A stretch of DNA of 64,000 nucleotides from Forficula auricularia (GCA_024734495.1 JALMQS010000914.1:212338-276337); one strand, 5' to 3'. Counted from the first letter of the stretch, positions 1 to 11,469 are shown. Translations and numbers: made by a program. The notes: generated by a model not told the origin, from the letters alone.

Positions 1-1083
1 GCTTGTGATTTTTTAATTTTTTCTGATTTTTTATCATGAGTTCTCTATAGATAGACAGTCACAAAAGAGTACTTGAAAAAAATTTATATGTCATAGTTTT
101 TTTTTTGGCAACCATAATTCGGTTATAATTTTTTTGTGAGATATCTACTCTTATTAAACGAGCAAAAATTGTTTATATATTTGTTTGTATATATATTTGT
201 ATCCTAAGTTCTATTTTGAAAACGGCTCTACCGATTTTGATGAAACATTTTCTATTAACAAGTTTTAAGGATGAGAAAGCGATCTGGCTAGGTCTGGACC
301 TCGACAAATTTAATCTTAATTGATCTTTTCTTAATTAAAGTAATTATTGATAGATGAAAATCTCATTAAAAAAGTTTGTTTATATTTTTTTCAATTATCT
401 TTTATTTTAAATTGGTTTTTTAATTTTAAAACCCACTAATACTTTATACCAAATATTGTTATATATTAAAATTTGCCAATTTAATTGATTAAAATTCTTT
501 TTATTAAAAAACACGGACTAAAAATATTATCGCAATTTATAAGATCAAGTACAGTCGATAGTGGGGAAGTAATCTCCGAGATCGAAGCCTCAAATGCAAT
601 GTATGCATTATTTCATGTAAAAAATTGCTTCAATAAAATTATATTTATTATTTATTTAATTGATTAAAAAACTCGATAAATTGTTATTTAATTAATAAAA
701 ATAATTATACAGAATTTATTTATATACCTACTAGCTGTACCGGCAAGCCTCCGGCACGCCTGTCCCAGCTAGGCCCTCCGGGCGGAGTTGCCCTGGCGGG
801 CGGCGTCTCGGAATGAAAGTATGAGGTGTCCAAAATTGATTACCTTTTATGTAAATTGTTTTTTTTTTTTTTTTTTTTTATATATATATTTATATATATA
901 TAGCTGAGCCCGGCCACGCGTTGCTGTGGCTAAGAGTTTTTGTTATATTACATTATAGTAAACAATCTAAGAGGAACGATAAAGAACATCAGTCACGGAG
1001 TCCACTATGCTTTTTCACACAGATAGTATTTGTAAAAAAATATGGTGATCTCCTTATTTGACTTTCTACTACTATAACCAATC
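1..1083. repeat. Direct duplication, copy 1 (1.08 kb)
   Basis: This stretch matches 2837-3919 at a constant offset of 2836 with only scattered substitutions and small indels. The copy may extend beyond the left window edge. It holds an AT-rich body, a GC-rich patch at about 731-815 (CCTCCGGCACGCC, GGCGGGCGGCGTC), poly-T and TA tracts at 858-902, then a GAGCCCGGCCACGCG motif. That last motif resembles the TAGCTGACCCGGC signature of dispersed arthropod repeats, so the unit is probably a mobile-element relic. The 60-codon ORF at 485-667 is identical in both copies but looks like no protein. Confidence 0.85.
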
Positions 1084-2836
1084 TATTTGAATCCCCCCCC
1101 CCCCCCCCCCTCAATTTCACATAGTGAGTCATTTTGGAGGATTCATGTACAAAATTTCGTCTTCCAATAAAGGCTCTAAGACTTATATTGCTAGTTCTAA
1201 TTTTTTGAACCTCCACCAATTTTGGCCCCCGAAAAGAATAATAATTCTCTTTTTTTATAATAGGTTCATTTTATGGTATATTTAATTTTTCTCGTTTTTT
1301 TTTTTTAGTTTGAAAATATTATAATTTTAATTTTATACCCCCCCCCCCACCTAAATTACATGCAAAATTTTGTTTTGATATTCACACTAGTTTTTGTAGG
1401 CTAGTGCGTCCACAAAAATTTGATAACGCACGTACTAACAGACATTTTGATAGAACATTTATTATCTCGAAGATAATTTTTTCAATGTTCCTTTTTTGTA
1501 GACCAAAACTCCATGGTTTCGCCAAATTTATTTTTAATCAAAATAGTTTCAGCCGTTTTTGAGATATTTCGAAAAAACTAAGCAAACAAAAAACACTTTT
1601 TCCATGCACGATTACAATACTTGACCACACTCTATGGTGTGAAAATTTCTATATAATATGTACTTTGAGTTTTTAAGATTTTAAATTATGCTATCTGCAA
1701 ATTTTGGGGATTTGAAAGCTGAAACTTGACAAAGAGTTGCGCTCCCAATTTCAGAGCTCATTATTAAGATCTTCGTAGATCCTCATATTTTTTTTTTGAT
1801 TTTCACCATTTTTGATCCGAAATTTATGAGTCTAGAAAGCTTAAAATCTAATGTTTTTTAATAAAACCAGTTTGGCATAGAAATGAATTTCGACTAGTTT
1901 TTAATTCTTGAGTTAAGGATAAAAACACTGACAGAAAAAAATTATGTTTTAAATAAATTTTTCTCTACGTATCATAAATCCTGTTTTGATCTTTTATTAT
2001 AAACCAAATGTTTAGAAATTCAATTTAAATAAATAAAATTAAATAAAAATCAAAAAATCAAAATTTATCTGAAATGTAATTTGACTCCAATTTTTAATCA
2101 ATTACCCCAACCACTAATACCAACCGACCATATTCGGTTAACCTAATCATAATCACTTTTTTTTAAATTATTATTTATCTAATCCGAAATATTGATAGAC
2201 AAACAAACAAACAAACAAACAAAAGAATATTAATCCTATTTTTATGATGGAAGAGTAATTTATTTGTACCAATTGGAGGGGCAATAGAGGGGGAATTCAG
2301 AATCGAAACAGGTGGCCTGAATGACGCAGTTGACGGTCCAATAAAATCCGAATATAGATTTAAGCTATAACTCTGTTTTTTTATACTATTAAGGTAATTC
2401 ACTTTGTTTCTGACCACTCACTCTCATCATTTAGCGTACGAATAAAATCCAGTTATATACCTAAAACAACACAACAACAGAAATGAACAAAAAATGATTA
2501 TACGTCAAAAAAAGACAATCTCATTCTATAGCCAATTTGTGATTATTTCATTTTTGAACATTGCTATAACAGGATTTGATGCTTGCTCTCTTTTTTGAAA
2601 CGCTAATTTATATAAATTTTCTAAAATTACGTTATTTCCTATTTCCCACACCCCAAGTCCTTTTGAATCATAAAGATTAAAGAGAACGTTTTGCTTTTAC
2701 ATTTACATTCTCTACAATTTGTAGCTTTATTGATATGTAAATGAAAGATATAGGTTGTACGCTTGTAAGACTTATAAATGCAAGTTCTTATGTGGGTCAA
2801 TCCATTTCAAATCACCCAATTTAAATAAAATTTGTT
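1084..2836. other. Spacer between the direct duplicates
   Basis: AT-rich DNA with no gene that I can support. It contains a 20-nt poly-C run at 1091-1110, a second C run near 1338-1348, a minus-strand family A repeat fragment (1360-1660) and a CAAA microsatellite near 2200-2222. Confidence 0.6.
1360..1660 (-). repeat. Family A repeat, partial
   Basis: On the minus strand this reads like the 5' half of the element at 8795-9597: the GTATTGTAATCGTGCATG block, the CAAAAACGGCTGAAACTATTTTG block, a TCTGTTAG block and the AAACTAGTGTGAATATC block, in that order. The hairpin end is degraded (ACACTCTATGGTGTGA at 1631-1646). Confidence 0.7.
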
Positions 2837-3919
2837 GCTTATGATTTTTTAATTTTTTCTGATTTTTTATCATGAGTTCTCTATAGATAGACAGTCACAA
2901 AACAGTACTTGAAAAAAATTTATATGTCATAGTTTTTTTTTTTGGCAACCATAATTCGGTCATAATTTTTTTGTGAGATATCTACTCTTATTAAACGAGC
3001 AAAAATTGTTTATATATTTGTTTGTATATATATTTGTATCTAAGTTCTATTTTGAAAACGGCTCTACCGATTTTGATGAAACATTTTCTATTAACAAGTT
3101 TTTGAGGATGAGAAAGCGATCTGGCTTAGGTCTGGACCTCGACAAATTTAATCTTAATTGATCTTTTCTTAATTAAAGTAATTATTGATAGATGAAAATC
3201 TCATTAAAAAAGTTTGTTTACATTTTTTTCAATTATCTTTTATTTTAAATTGGTTTTTTAATTTTAAAACCCACTAATACTTTATACCAAATATTGTTAT
3301 ATATTAAAATTTGCCAATTTAATTGATTAAAATTCTTTTTATTAAAAAACACGGACTAAAAATATTATCGCAATTTATAAGATCAAGTACAGTCGATAGT
3401 GGGGAAGTAATCTCCGAGATCGAAGCCTCAAATGCAATGTATGCATTATTTCATGTAAAAAATTGCTTCAATAAAATTATATTTATTATTTATTTAATTG
3501 ATTAAAAAACTCGATAAATTGTTATTATTTAATTAATAAAAATAATTATGCAGAATTTATTTATAGACCTGGCCAGCCGTGCTCGGCGTGCCTCCGGCAC
3601 GCGCCTGTCCCCAGCTAGCGGCCCTCCGGGCTTGAGCTGCCCTGGCGGGCGGCGTCTCGGAATGAAAGTATGAGGTGTCCAAAATTGATTACCTTTTATG
3701 TAAATTGTTTTTTTTTTTTTTTATATATATATTTATATATATGACCCGGCCACGCGTTGCTGTGGCTAAAGTTTTTGTTATATTACATTATAGTAAACAA
3801 TCTAAGAGGAACGATAAGAGAACATCAGTCACGGAGTCCACTATGCTTTTTCACACAGATAGTATTTGTAAAAAAATATGGTGATCTCCTTATTTGACTT
3901 TCTACTACTATAACCAATC
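2837..3919. repeat. Direct duplication, copy 2 (1.08 kb)
   Basis: Second copy of 1-1083. Upstream sequence shared with an inverted fragment at 6830-6969 (GTGGGTCAATCCATTTCAAA) shows that the underlying repeat extends left of 2837. The boundary at 3919 is sharp: after ACCAATC the two copies diverge completely. Confidence 0.85.
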
Positions 3920-4390
3920 AACGTTTTTGGCTGCCAAAATCGCCCGTTGACTGAGCCATTCATGATTCAAATAATTATTAAATTATAAAGTTTTGATCAA
4001 TGAAGCACAAATAAGTAAAAAACAGGATTAATTTAACTGTATTATCTTCATTATAATATGAATGCAATTTACACTTCAGTCTAAGTAACACGTGGCCGGC
4101 TATGCTAACACCAAAAAATTTAAAAAGTGGAAATAATTGAATTATACGGTAAAATGGTATCAACCCATTTTCGCACATTGTTGAAGAAAGAATCGAATTT
4201 AGAAGTATGTTTTTTTTATGCATAGTAGAGTTAAAAAATCTTAAATCTGAACTTTTTCAAAATTTATTAATTTAATAACTTAAAAATAGGAAAGAGATTA
4301 ACCAGTCAAGCCAAATATAGAATAAATTTCGTAAAAATTAGTTTATTTTTCATATTTAAAGAGAAGCTGGCTTAAGCCGGGATTATCTAA
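3920..4390. other. AT-rich stretch, nothing recognised
   Basis: No coding or repeat signature recognised. An 81-codon minus-strand ORF (3978-4223) has low-complexity codon content and no family resemblance. Confidence 0.5.
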
Positions 4391-4399
4391 AGTCATTCG

Positions 4400-5170
4400 T
4401 GGTATATGAGCTTTAAGGCCCAGTTCTGAATATAGTCAGGGGAATGAGATTAGTCAGGGTCCAAACACCCTCATATAACAAAATAGAACATTATGATTGG
4501 CGATGTCCCTTAGAAGGGGTAGAAAACTAAGAATTATATAAAACATAGCCCCCACACATCAAGGAGACACAATCGGAAATGCATAAAGAGGATGACACGA
4601 AGAAATATCTCTCTCTATTATTTTATCCAGCTCTTACCTTACATCTCTATATTATACCTCTACCTATATTACTCTATTACATTATCCAGCGCTATTACTC
4701 TATCTTCTTTACATTATATTCTCCACTCTCTATTACTCGATCTCACGAGTATATTTCTTCTTCCTGGAGTCGTTTTTGCGGGCATTTTCATTCATCAACT
4801 TGCTAGCCCCTCCATTGGCACTTCTATCATTAGCACGATAGCTAATTGAATAGCACGGACAAGAATATCTGTCCGGCTCTCGTGAAGACATCACGGAAGA
4901 TTATCAAAAAGGCGAGACTCCAGGCCCGTTACACACTCTTCGACGTGGCAGTCTACGGAACCTGAGCGAGAGGGAGTGCGGCACAGCTAGCGCTGTTGAA
5001 GTATTTGAACCAGTCAGCACACTTCAAGAGCAAACGTAATCAATCATAATTTCTTTGAACGATCTCCGTTCACCCTTTAAAGCCATCAAATCATTTAATT
5101 CTTTCTGACTGTTAAATTCACCAAGGACCTCAATAAATCATATATTATACATTGAATTCTTGATTATCTT
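4400..5170 (+). promoter_or_regulatory. LTR-like or promoter-like segment
   Basis: A TATATAAAA box at 4535-4543 is followed about 600 bases later by an AATAAA signal at 5132-5137, in otherwise unmatched sequence of more balanced composition, with pyrimidine-rich CTCTATTA-type repeats at 4607-4740. This is the layout of a solo LTR (U3 with TATA, then R with a poly(A) signal). I could not find matching TG...CA ends or a target duplication. It could equally be a host promoter with a short non-coding exon. Confidence 0.3.
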
Positions 5171-5379
5171 TCACTGTTAAGAAAATTCCCCATTCTCCTT
5201 TGCAGCTAGAATTCATTTAAGTATTTTTATTTTATTTTTGCCTATTTAGAATTATTTTTTTTATTTTTTTGTAAATTCATTGCATCAGATTAACTTCAGT
5301 AACGTAAAATTTGAACATAAGAGTAAATTCAGTAGTTTATCAAACTAGTACAACGAGATACACTGAGTTACACCACCAC

Positions 5380-5790
5380 CTCCACGTCTATAAAGGTTAG
5401 TATTCTCACACTCAGGAATATTCCCCTTAAACGTCCCCTTACCAAACTAATTTCCAGACCCCTCCAACCACCTACCCTCCATAACCCCATTGCATGGTGG
5501 AGGTTTCGCTGGGATTACATATCCCTCCAACCACCAACCCTCCCTGACCCAATTGAACCCCTGGAACCCCACCCCCGAACCACACCCTCAACCCCAACCC
5601 CGACCCTACACCACCACCCCTTGGACTCACCCCGTGTCCTCCAACCCGCCCCACACTACCATACCACCCCGTGCTTGAGCCCCGCACCCCCACCCGTGAC
5701 TCTGGATCGTCACCTGAACAACCCGCCCTCCAATTTCATACCCCTCCAACCACATACCCTCCCTAACCCCATTGCAACGGTATTTCGTTC
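5380..5790. repeat. C-rich low-complexity tract
   Basis: The plus strand is strongly C-rich with a loose repeat of CCCTCCAACCACC...ACCCTCCCTAACCCCATTGCA (seen near 5462, 5522 and 5742). Open frames on both strands come from skewed composition, not from coding. The complementary strand is G-rich with many GGG runs. Confidence 0.7.
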
Positions 5791-5874
5791 ACTACAAAAT
5801 AAATTTAATTAATTTTATAGCGTCAACAACACGTGGTAATTATGCTGTTAAAATGTAGCTTATATGACACGTTC

Positions 5875-6165
5875 GTAGATTTACCATAGCAGCGCCATCT
5901 ATTGATTACTTACTCAACCCAGTCGAAAGGTATCGACATCTGTTAGAATCATTTGGAGTCAAATGACCGTCAAATAATAACAGACAAATAATTAGCAATA
6001 AATTAAAATTGCGACTATAATTTGAGATTTAAACTATCCTATTTCTCAAGTTGGATCGAACTGCACATGGTGTGCGAATTTTATTATAATCGGTTCAGTG
6101 GTTTAGGAGTCCATTGAGAACATACATTAGACGACACGAGATTTATATATTAAGACAAGATATAT
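5875..6165 (+). repeat. Relic of a dispersed arthropod-type repeat, 3' part
   Basis: It contains CAGCGCCATCTATTGATTAC at 5889-5908, then AATCGGTTCAGTGGTTTAGG, and ends in TTTATATATTAAGACAAGAT. This order (a 'GCCATCTATTG' block, a 'CGGTTCAGTGGTT' block, an AT-rich terminus) is that of a dispersed repeat seen in many arthropod genomes. I do not know its class with certainty. Confidence 0.5.
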
Positions 6166-6204
6166 AGGCACATTACAATCTGTGGACCACTAAAAAGCTA
6201 GAAA

Positions 6205-6350
6205 TGCAAAAACTGAGTGCCGGGTGGGGATGAATGTGGGGAGTGCAGAGGTGGGGTATCCGGGGGTGAGGTGCAGGGTTTCGGGGGCGGGTTTGGGGTG
6301 GCGGGGGAAGAGGTCCAGGGGGCGTTTGGTTACCGTGCATCGCTCGGTGG
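6205..6350. repeat. G-rich tract attached to a family A monomer
   Basis: It follows TCTGTGGACCACTAAAAAGC and TAGAAATGCAAAAACT, the segment that in family A monomers precedes the short G run. Here the G run is expanded to about 140 bases with many GGG and GGGG runs, ending at GGTTACCGTGCATCGCTCGG. The same terminal motif recurs on the opposite strand at 47228-47330. Confidence 0.65.
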
Positions 6351-7485
6351 CTCCAGGTACTTCCTATTTGTATAATAGAACATTTTCTAAAATTTTCAAT
6401 TATTTTCATTAACTCCCTTTTCAGATATTGACCTGTGAAAATTGACATTTAAAAAGATTTCGGTCATTTTTAAAAAGCTCTAGAAAAAAAGGAGTGGATT
6501 CTCAGGACTACAACTTATACTGCAGGTAGTTATATAAGTATACAATACAGAAATAACTTATTATTAGTGAGTCTCTTTTTCTTCATAAAAATTTATGGAT
6601 TTAAAAAATAACGATTTTTACATTTTGTCCGAGTTTTTACAGGAAGAGTTTGACTGACTCTCTTGCATGATAGAAATAATAAAATAATGTATACTCTGAA
6701 GGTCATTTCATGCTGAACACACTGATTTTTTAATTATTCTGCTATCCTTAAAAATAGCTTGGCAATTAAAGTTTCCGCAAACCACGTTTTTTATTAAAAT
6801 ATGCACAAAAACCATTTTAAAAATGGCTGCCAAAAAAAACTATGACATATAAATTTTTCCAAGTACTGTTTTCTAACTGTCTACCTATAGGGAACTCATG
6901 ATAAAAAAATCAAAAAAATATCAAATGTTGAGCAACATTACCTGAGTGATTTGAAATAGATTGACCCAGGTGTTTTTGTACCAGCTTAATTTTATTCAAA
7001 TACTTAGATTAAAATTATGTGAAAATTCCACAAATTTATTAAATCTTTCCTTATAATTGTCAAATAAAAATGAATTTGATATCTCAAGTAGTTTGGAAGA
7101 TATAATCGTTTGTTTTAGCGGTCAAATCAAGTTTTTTCGAAAAAACAAGAAACGTTTTATTAGAATAGAGACTGTGCGTTATGACTTTAGCGCCAACTGG
7201 CGACGAAAATATAAGCTTTGGGGGATGATTTATTAAACGTCAAAGACAAAGAAACTCGCTTACAGCCCCCTAGGCTCTTTTATCTATGATATATACTACT
7301 GTAATAGAATATTTGCATCAATTCTCCCCAAATTATTATTATAAATAAACACAAGAGAGCGCTACCTTCGGCAGTAGTGCTGCCTGTATGTTTAACGCAC
7401 GGTCCCTATACAATATTATATATTATGTTGAAAAAATAATTATTGATTGATTAATGCATATAAATAAATAGAACAATCTAGAAAC
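6350..7485. other. AT-rich stretch with one repeat fragment
   Basis: No gene recognised. At 6830-6969 lies a reverse-complement copy of the start of the 1-1083/2837-3919 repeat. The rest is AT-rich with AGCGCC and GGTCCC patches near 7190 and 7400. Confidence 0.5.
6830..6969 (-). repeat. Third, inverted fragment of the 1-kb duplication
   Basis: Reverse complement of about 2800-2945: it includes TGCCAAAAAAA, CTATGACATATAAATTTTTC, a version of GAACTCATGATAAAAAAATC, and ATTTGAAATAGATTGACCCA. It shows that this sequence is a dispersed repeat and not only a local tandem duplication. Confidence 0.8.
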
Positions 7486-7585
7486 GTTTATTAAAAATCC
7501 AGACGTTTTAGGAGAAATTCTCCATTAATTAATGGAAATTTGAAAATATGGTTGCTTTAAAAAAATAATGAATAAAGAAACAAAA

Positions 7586-7771
7586 GGGGGGTGAGATAGG
7601 CTAGGCGGTAGCGTATCATCCTGCTAACCAAGTGGATCCGGGTTCGAATCCGGCTCGAGACATTCGGCTGAAATCTGACCCCGGGGTAGAGACAAATTTT
7701 TAAAAATATATAGTATCGTAAAATTGGCTTATGGCTAGAAGGGCCGAAAAGCCAAAAAAAAAAAAAAAAGA
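7586..7771 (+). mobile_element. tRNA-derived SINE, copy 1
   Basis: Pol III A box (TAGGCTAGGCGG near 7597) and B box (GGTTCGAATCC, 7641-7651) lie in a tRNA-like head. A short body (ATTCGGCTGAAATCTGACCC, GGCTTATGGCTAGAAGGGCC) and a poly-A tail (7754-7770) follow. The flanks carry a target duplication AAAGAAAC[A/G]AAA at 7574-7585 and 7772-7783 (11 of 12 match). SINEs are copied by LINE machinery and encode no protein. Confidence 0.85.
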
Positions 7772-7851
7772 AAAGAAACGAAAATCAAATAAATATTTTG
7801 TGAAATAGTCAATGAATACAGATTCTCTTGGAGGTAAAAATTACCTTGAAT

Positions 7852-8039
7852 TGTTTTTTCTTTTTATTGGCTTTTCGACCTTTCTAGCCATAAGCCATTT
7901 ACAATACTATTTATTTTATATTAAAATTTGTCCCTACCCCGGGGGACAGATCTTAGCCGAATGCCCCGAGTCGGATTCGAACCCGGGTCCACTTGGTTAG
8001 CAGGATGACACGCTACCACCTAGCCTATCCGACCCCCCC
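7852..8039 (-). mobile_element. tRNA-derived SINE, copy 2, opposite orientation
   Basis: Same SINE family as 7586-7771 but on the minus strand: B box at 7973-7983, GGGG-rich head end at 8032-8039, and a T-rich (minus-strand A-rich) tail at 7852-7865. An exact 13-bp target duplication AATTACCTTGAAT flanks it at 7839-7851 and 8040-8052. The two SINEs are inverted relative to each other, only 80 bases apart, so a transcript across both could form a long hairpin. Confidence 0.9.
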
Positions 8040-8339
8040 AATTACCTTGAATAAAAATAAATAAAAAATATAAATAATTAAGAAAAATTATTTTTTTCTA
8101 AAATTGTTTGATAAATATTTGAAAAACAGTCAATATCTCTGACTTTTTGTTAATTGAATATTTTTGTTGTTTAAAATTTTTTAAAATTAATCATTTTTCT
8201 AAATATTGGATAATTTTGAGATTAGAAAAGTTAAAATTGTGTCCAAGGCTAGTAGATTGGATAGCTAAGATTCGAAATCGGAATTTTTAAAGATATTTCT
8301 GTTTATTTAAATTGATTGCTAGAATCGACTAGATGATTT

Positions 8340-8790
8340 GGAGGAGAAAGGTGGGGTTCATGTAATATAATATACCTCTCTGGATACGTCCCTGTTATAT
8401 ATACCTATATATTATTTAATTAAATAAAACTAAAATATAAATAAAAGTGTGAATTCTTACCTTAAGGGATGCTGTGAATCCCATTTGTAGCAGCCCATAT
8501 GGTCACATCGTCTCCAGTACACTCACTCATACACACCCTCTCTCGCCTGTGTTCGTGAATCAACTGAAAAGAAATAAATAAAATATTATTATTATCTATT
8601 AAGAATAAATTCCCGTTAGCTTTTCGCTTTCTTATCATTATCGGCTTGACAGACTCAAAAAACAAATTATATATTTTATATTAAAAGTAAAATAATAGCA
8701 TTTTCACTGAATACTCTTAACTTACTGACTAACTGAAATTTATTTTCCTTTACTCTTCAATAAAATCACATGTGCAATACAATATACAAT
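8340..8790. other. AT-rich stretch, nothing recognised
   Basis: No repeat or gene recognised. It includes a moderately GC-richer patch (8465-8560, GATGCTGTGAATCCCATTTG, CATCGTCTCCAGTACACTCA) that could be part of a host exon, without usable splice or coding evidence. Confidence 0.4.
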
Positions 8791-8794
8791 TTTT

Positions 8795-9597
8795 ACTTTA
8801 CCATACAGGGTATGGTCAAGTATTGTAATCGTGCATGAAAAAAGTGGTTTTTTTCCTTCGTTTTTTTCAAAATATCTCAAAAACGGCTGAAACTATTTTG
8901 ATTAAAAAAATTGAGCAAAACCATGGCATTTCGCTCTACAAAAAAGCTCTATTAAATAAACATCGAAAAAACTATATTTTTCGAGATAATAATTGTTTTG
9001 TCAAAATGTCTGTTAGTTGGTTATTTGGTCTGTGCGTTACCAAAATTGTGTACGAGCTAGCTCAAAAACTAGTGTGAATATCGAAACCAAATTTCACACG
9101 TAGTTTTGGTCCATTGAGATTAAGAGCTGATTAGATTTTGGTGCATATCGACCCAAAATTAAGGGGGTGTAGGGGGGGATTAAAAATTAAAAATCTAGGC
9201 CCTTTAAGCAAACTCAACCAAATTTTGTATACATAATCAGTGGACCCTTAGAAGTCTAAAAATGGAAAAACTAACCGCCGAAAATGGGTGGGGGAGGGGC
9301 GGGTCAAAAATTAAAATCTAGGCTCTTGTACCAAACTCAACCAAATTTTGTATACATAATCAGTGGGAGCCCAGAAGTTTAAAAATGCAAAAACTAACCG
9401 CCAAAAATGGGGGGGAATCATGAACATTCATGGACATTTAACCAAACTCAACCAAATTTTGTATATATAATCTGTGGGACCCCAGAGGTATAAAAATGCA
9501 AAAACTAACCCCCCCTACATGATTATATATATAATTTTAGGGGCCAGGTTGTATGGTAAAGTCAAGTGTATGGCCACATCAGAACACGTCAGCTTAT
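8795..9597 (+). mobile_element. Family A hairpin-ended element, near full length
   Basis: It begins with a 27-nt palindromic end, ACTTTACCATAC-AGG-GTATGGTCAAGT (8795-8821). TGTAATCGTGCATG, CAAAAACGGCTGAAACTATT, a TCTGTTAG block and TTTTGGTGCATATCGACCCA follow. Then come about three monomers (AACTCAACCAAATTTTGTAT ... TGCAAAAACTAACC ... G run), and the end is TTGTATGGTAAAGTCAAGTG then GGCCACATCAGAACACGTCA. The 13-nt ends ACTTTACCATACA and TGTATGGTAAAGT are inverted repeats. There is no coding capacity, so it is a non-autonomous element of unknown class. Confidence 0.75.
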
Positions 9598-10365
9598 TAT
9601 TGTTATAATAGATATATTCTTAATTTATGTAAACTGTGATTTATCTAATCAATTTTATGTTTAATAAATAAAAAACATTTTAGCATAAAAACGAACTTTC
9701 TACGACTTTTCGTTCTTGGGTTATTCACAGATATCGAAATCTAAACAGGCCAATTTTTTTTTTTTTTTTTGAATGTTTATTTAAGTAACTATTTGATTCC
9801 AATCGAGACATTCTCAGTCTCTATAACAAACATGCAACAAGTAATAATACATATAACTCATTTGGTAATTTTAAAACACACACACACATATTAGCAATAG
9901 CTTTCTAAACTTTAGAGAAAGGAACTTTTTTTTGAAATTTTGCTATTTATAAAACGACAAATTCTCCCGAAACGTTTTTAAGATTGTTTTTTTTTTTAAA
10001 GATTTGTATTTTATATAATAATCAATTTTATAAAAACAGTTTTAAAAAGTACATTTTCCTTTTTATTGTAAGGCTGTCTAATGGGAAATAGCTAAGAGTT
10101 GCGCTAGCGCTGCTGGTTGCCGATACACAAGGCTCGCTAAAGATTTCTCTGATTTCACAAATCTTTCATGTAAATATCAACTTCCGGTCTTCCGATTTCA
10201 ACCAAAAGCTTGGTGTATTTCTTCTAGCCTATATAGAGCTTAAGTTTCGAATTTCGTAGCTCTGAGACCTACGGTTGCGAAACGCATGGGGGTACATAGA
10301 TACATACGCACGGACCAATGGAATTTTGGCTACTTTTTTGCTTCCGCGGACCACAATATCCAGAT
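9598..10365. other. AT-rich stretch with a family B/J-like patch
   Basis: Poly-T at 9753-9770 and an (AC)n tract near 9877-9890. At 10240-10345 a patch with GGTACATAGATACATACGCA and CGGACCA resembles the inner part of family B elements. No gene recognised. Confidence 0.4.
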
Positions 10366-10369
10366 TTAT

Positions 10370-10520
10370 GTTATGAACTATTAAGAGCATCAATTTCTTC
10401 CTCCTAGAAGTCATAAAGTGAAATGAACTTTTTTCACTTTGGAGATAGAAGCTCTCAAAGAGTCAGCTTTCAGGGAGGCAATTACAATGATTTACATTAT
10501 ATCCTATATCATTACCATGA
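10370..10520. repeat. Family J repeat, copy 1
   Basis: A diverged direct match to 11470-11620. Shared blocks: GAACTATTAA, AGTGAAATGAACTTTTTTCA, TCTCAAAGAGT, and a TTACAATG...TTACATTATAT end. The AATAC/AATG...TTTAC end resembles the ends of families A and B, so J may belong to the same hairpin-ended superfamily. Confidence 0.55.
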
Positions 10521-10724
10521 TATAGAATATATATATATATATATATAAATATATGTGTGTGAAAGTAAGAATATAAAATTTCTAATGTCATGTGATATTT
10601 TCATTTTAATTTGTTGTCAACATTCAAATAAATAAAAATATAAAGAAAATATTATCTATAATATATATAAATTAAGGTTTTGTCTGTACATTGCTCCAAA
10701 TCAAGCCAAATTTTGGTTGCACAC

Positions 10725-11325
10725 GTTTCAAGCAAAGTTATGGACGAAAACACCCTCAACAAAATTCCTGTCTGTCTGTCTGTATGTTTCCATAATGGGT
10801 CACTAGAAGGATAGAAATGCAAAAATTAACCACTCAAAATGGGGGGGGGGATGTCAAAAATGAAAATTCTTACACTTGGAGTAAACTCAACCAAATTTTA
10901 CATACATAATCTGTGGGTCACTAGAAGATTAGAAATGCAAAAACTGGGTTCGGAGGGTGGTTGCGGGGGTGGAGTAATGGTACGGGTGGGTTAGGGTATG
11001 GGGTGTGGGGGGGTCCCGGCGGGATGAGGGCGTGGAGGGTGGAATGGGGGTGAGGGATTAAGACGGAGTAGGGTGAAGGAGGTGGCGCGAGGTGGAGTCA
11101 GGAGGGCATAGTGGGTGTGGGGGTCTAGGGGCTAGGGGGTGAGAGGGGAGAAGGGGTTTGAGGTGAGGGCCCAGAGGCGAAGTGGGATAGGTGGAGGGAT
11201 TGGGGCGGGGGTGGAGGTCGCGGGTGGGGTGGTGGGGCGGGGCGGGGGGTTTGCGCGGAGCGGGTGGGTTTCGTGATGGGGGGGGCTGGCAAGAGGGCCG
11301 CCGAAGGCCGTGCCTTGCAGCTAGT
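10725..11325 (+). repeat. Family A monomers with a greatly expanded G-rich tract
   Basis: 10790-10950 carries two diverged family A monomers (ATAGAAATGCAAAAATTAAC, AACTCAACCAAATTTTACAT). From 10947 to 11320 the G run is expanded into about 370 bases of strongly G-skewed DNA with dozens of GGG runs. It ends at GGCCGCCGAAGGCCGTGCC then GCAGCTAG, which on the minus strand resembles the start of family F (ACTAGCT...GGC...TTCGGCGG). The 75-codon Pro-rich minus ORF is a composition artefact. Confidence 0.65.
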
Positions 11326-11469
11326 TTTAATATAAAATAAAGATATTATCAATAATTATAACGTATTAAGAATAATAATTTTGCAAGAAAGTCAAACTAT
11401 AAATTACAGAAGGTCTTTAAAACAATTATGAAACAATCAAAATGTTGTTATTATGTAATAAATCACGGT

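Larger units (their letters stand above)
7485..8330. mobile_element. Family H element (half), host of two SINE insertions
   Basis: The blocks AGGAGAAATTCTCC, TGGAAATTTGAAAATAT, ATACAGATTCTCTTGGAGG, AAATTACCTTGAA and AAAGTTAAAATTGTGTCCA match, in order, the left arm of the foldback at 14425-14770. This copy lacks the inverted right arm. It is split by SINEs at 7586-7771 and 7852-8039. Confidence 0.7.

Noticed and set aside
485..667. Identical 60-codon ORFs at 485-667 and 3323-3505
   Set aside because: Identity comes from the DNA duplication; AT-rich codons, no resemblance to a protein, and the start is embedded in a repeat.
5472..5812. Proline-rich or glycine-rich short proteins in the C-rich tract
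   Set aside because: Skewed base composition opens frames on both strands; no start context or homology.
7590..7665. tRNA gene at the first SINE head
   Set aside because: Part of a repeated SINE with body, poly-A tail and target duplication.
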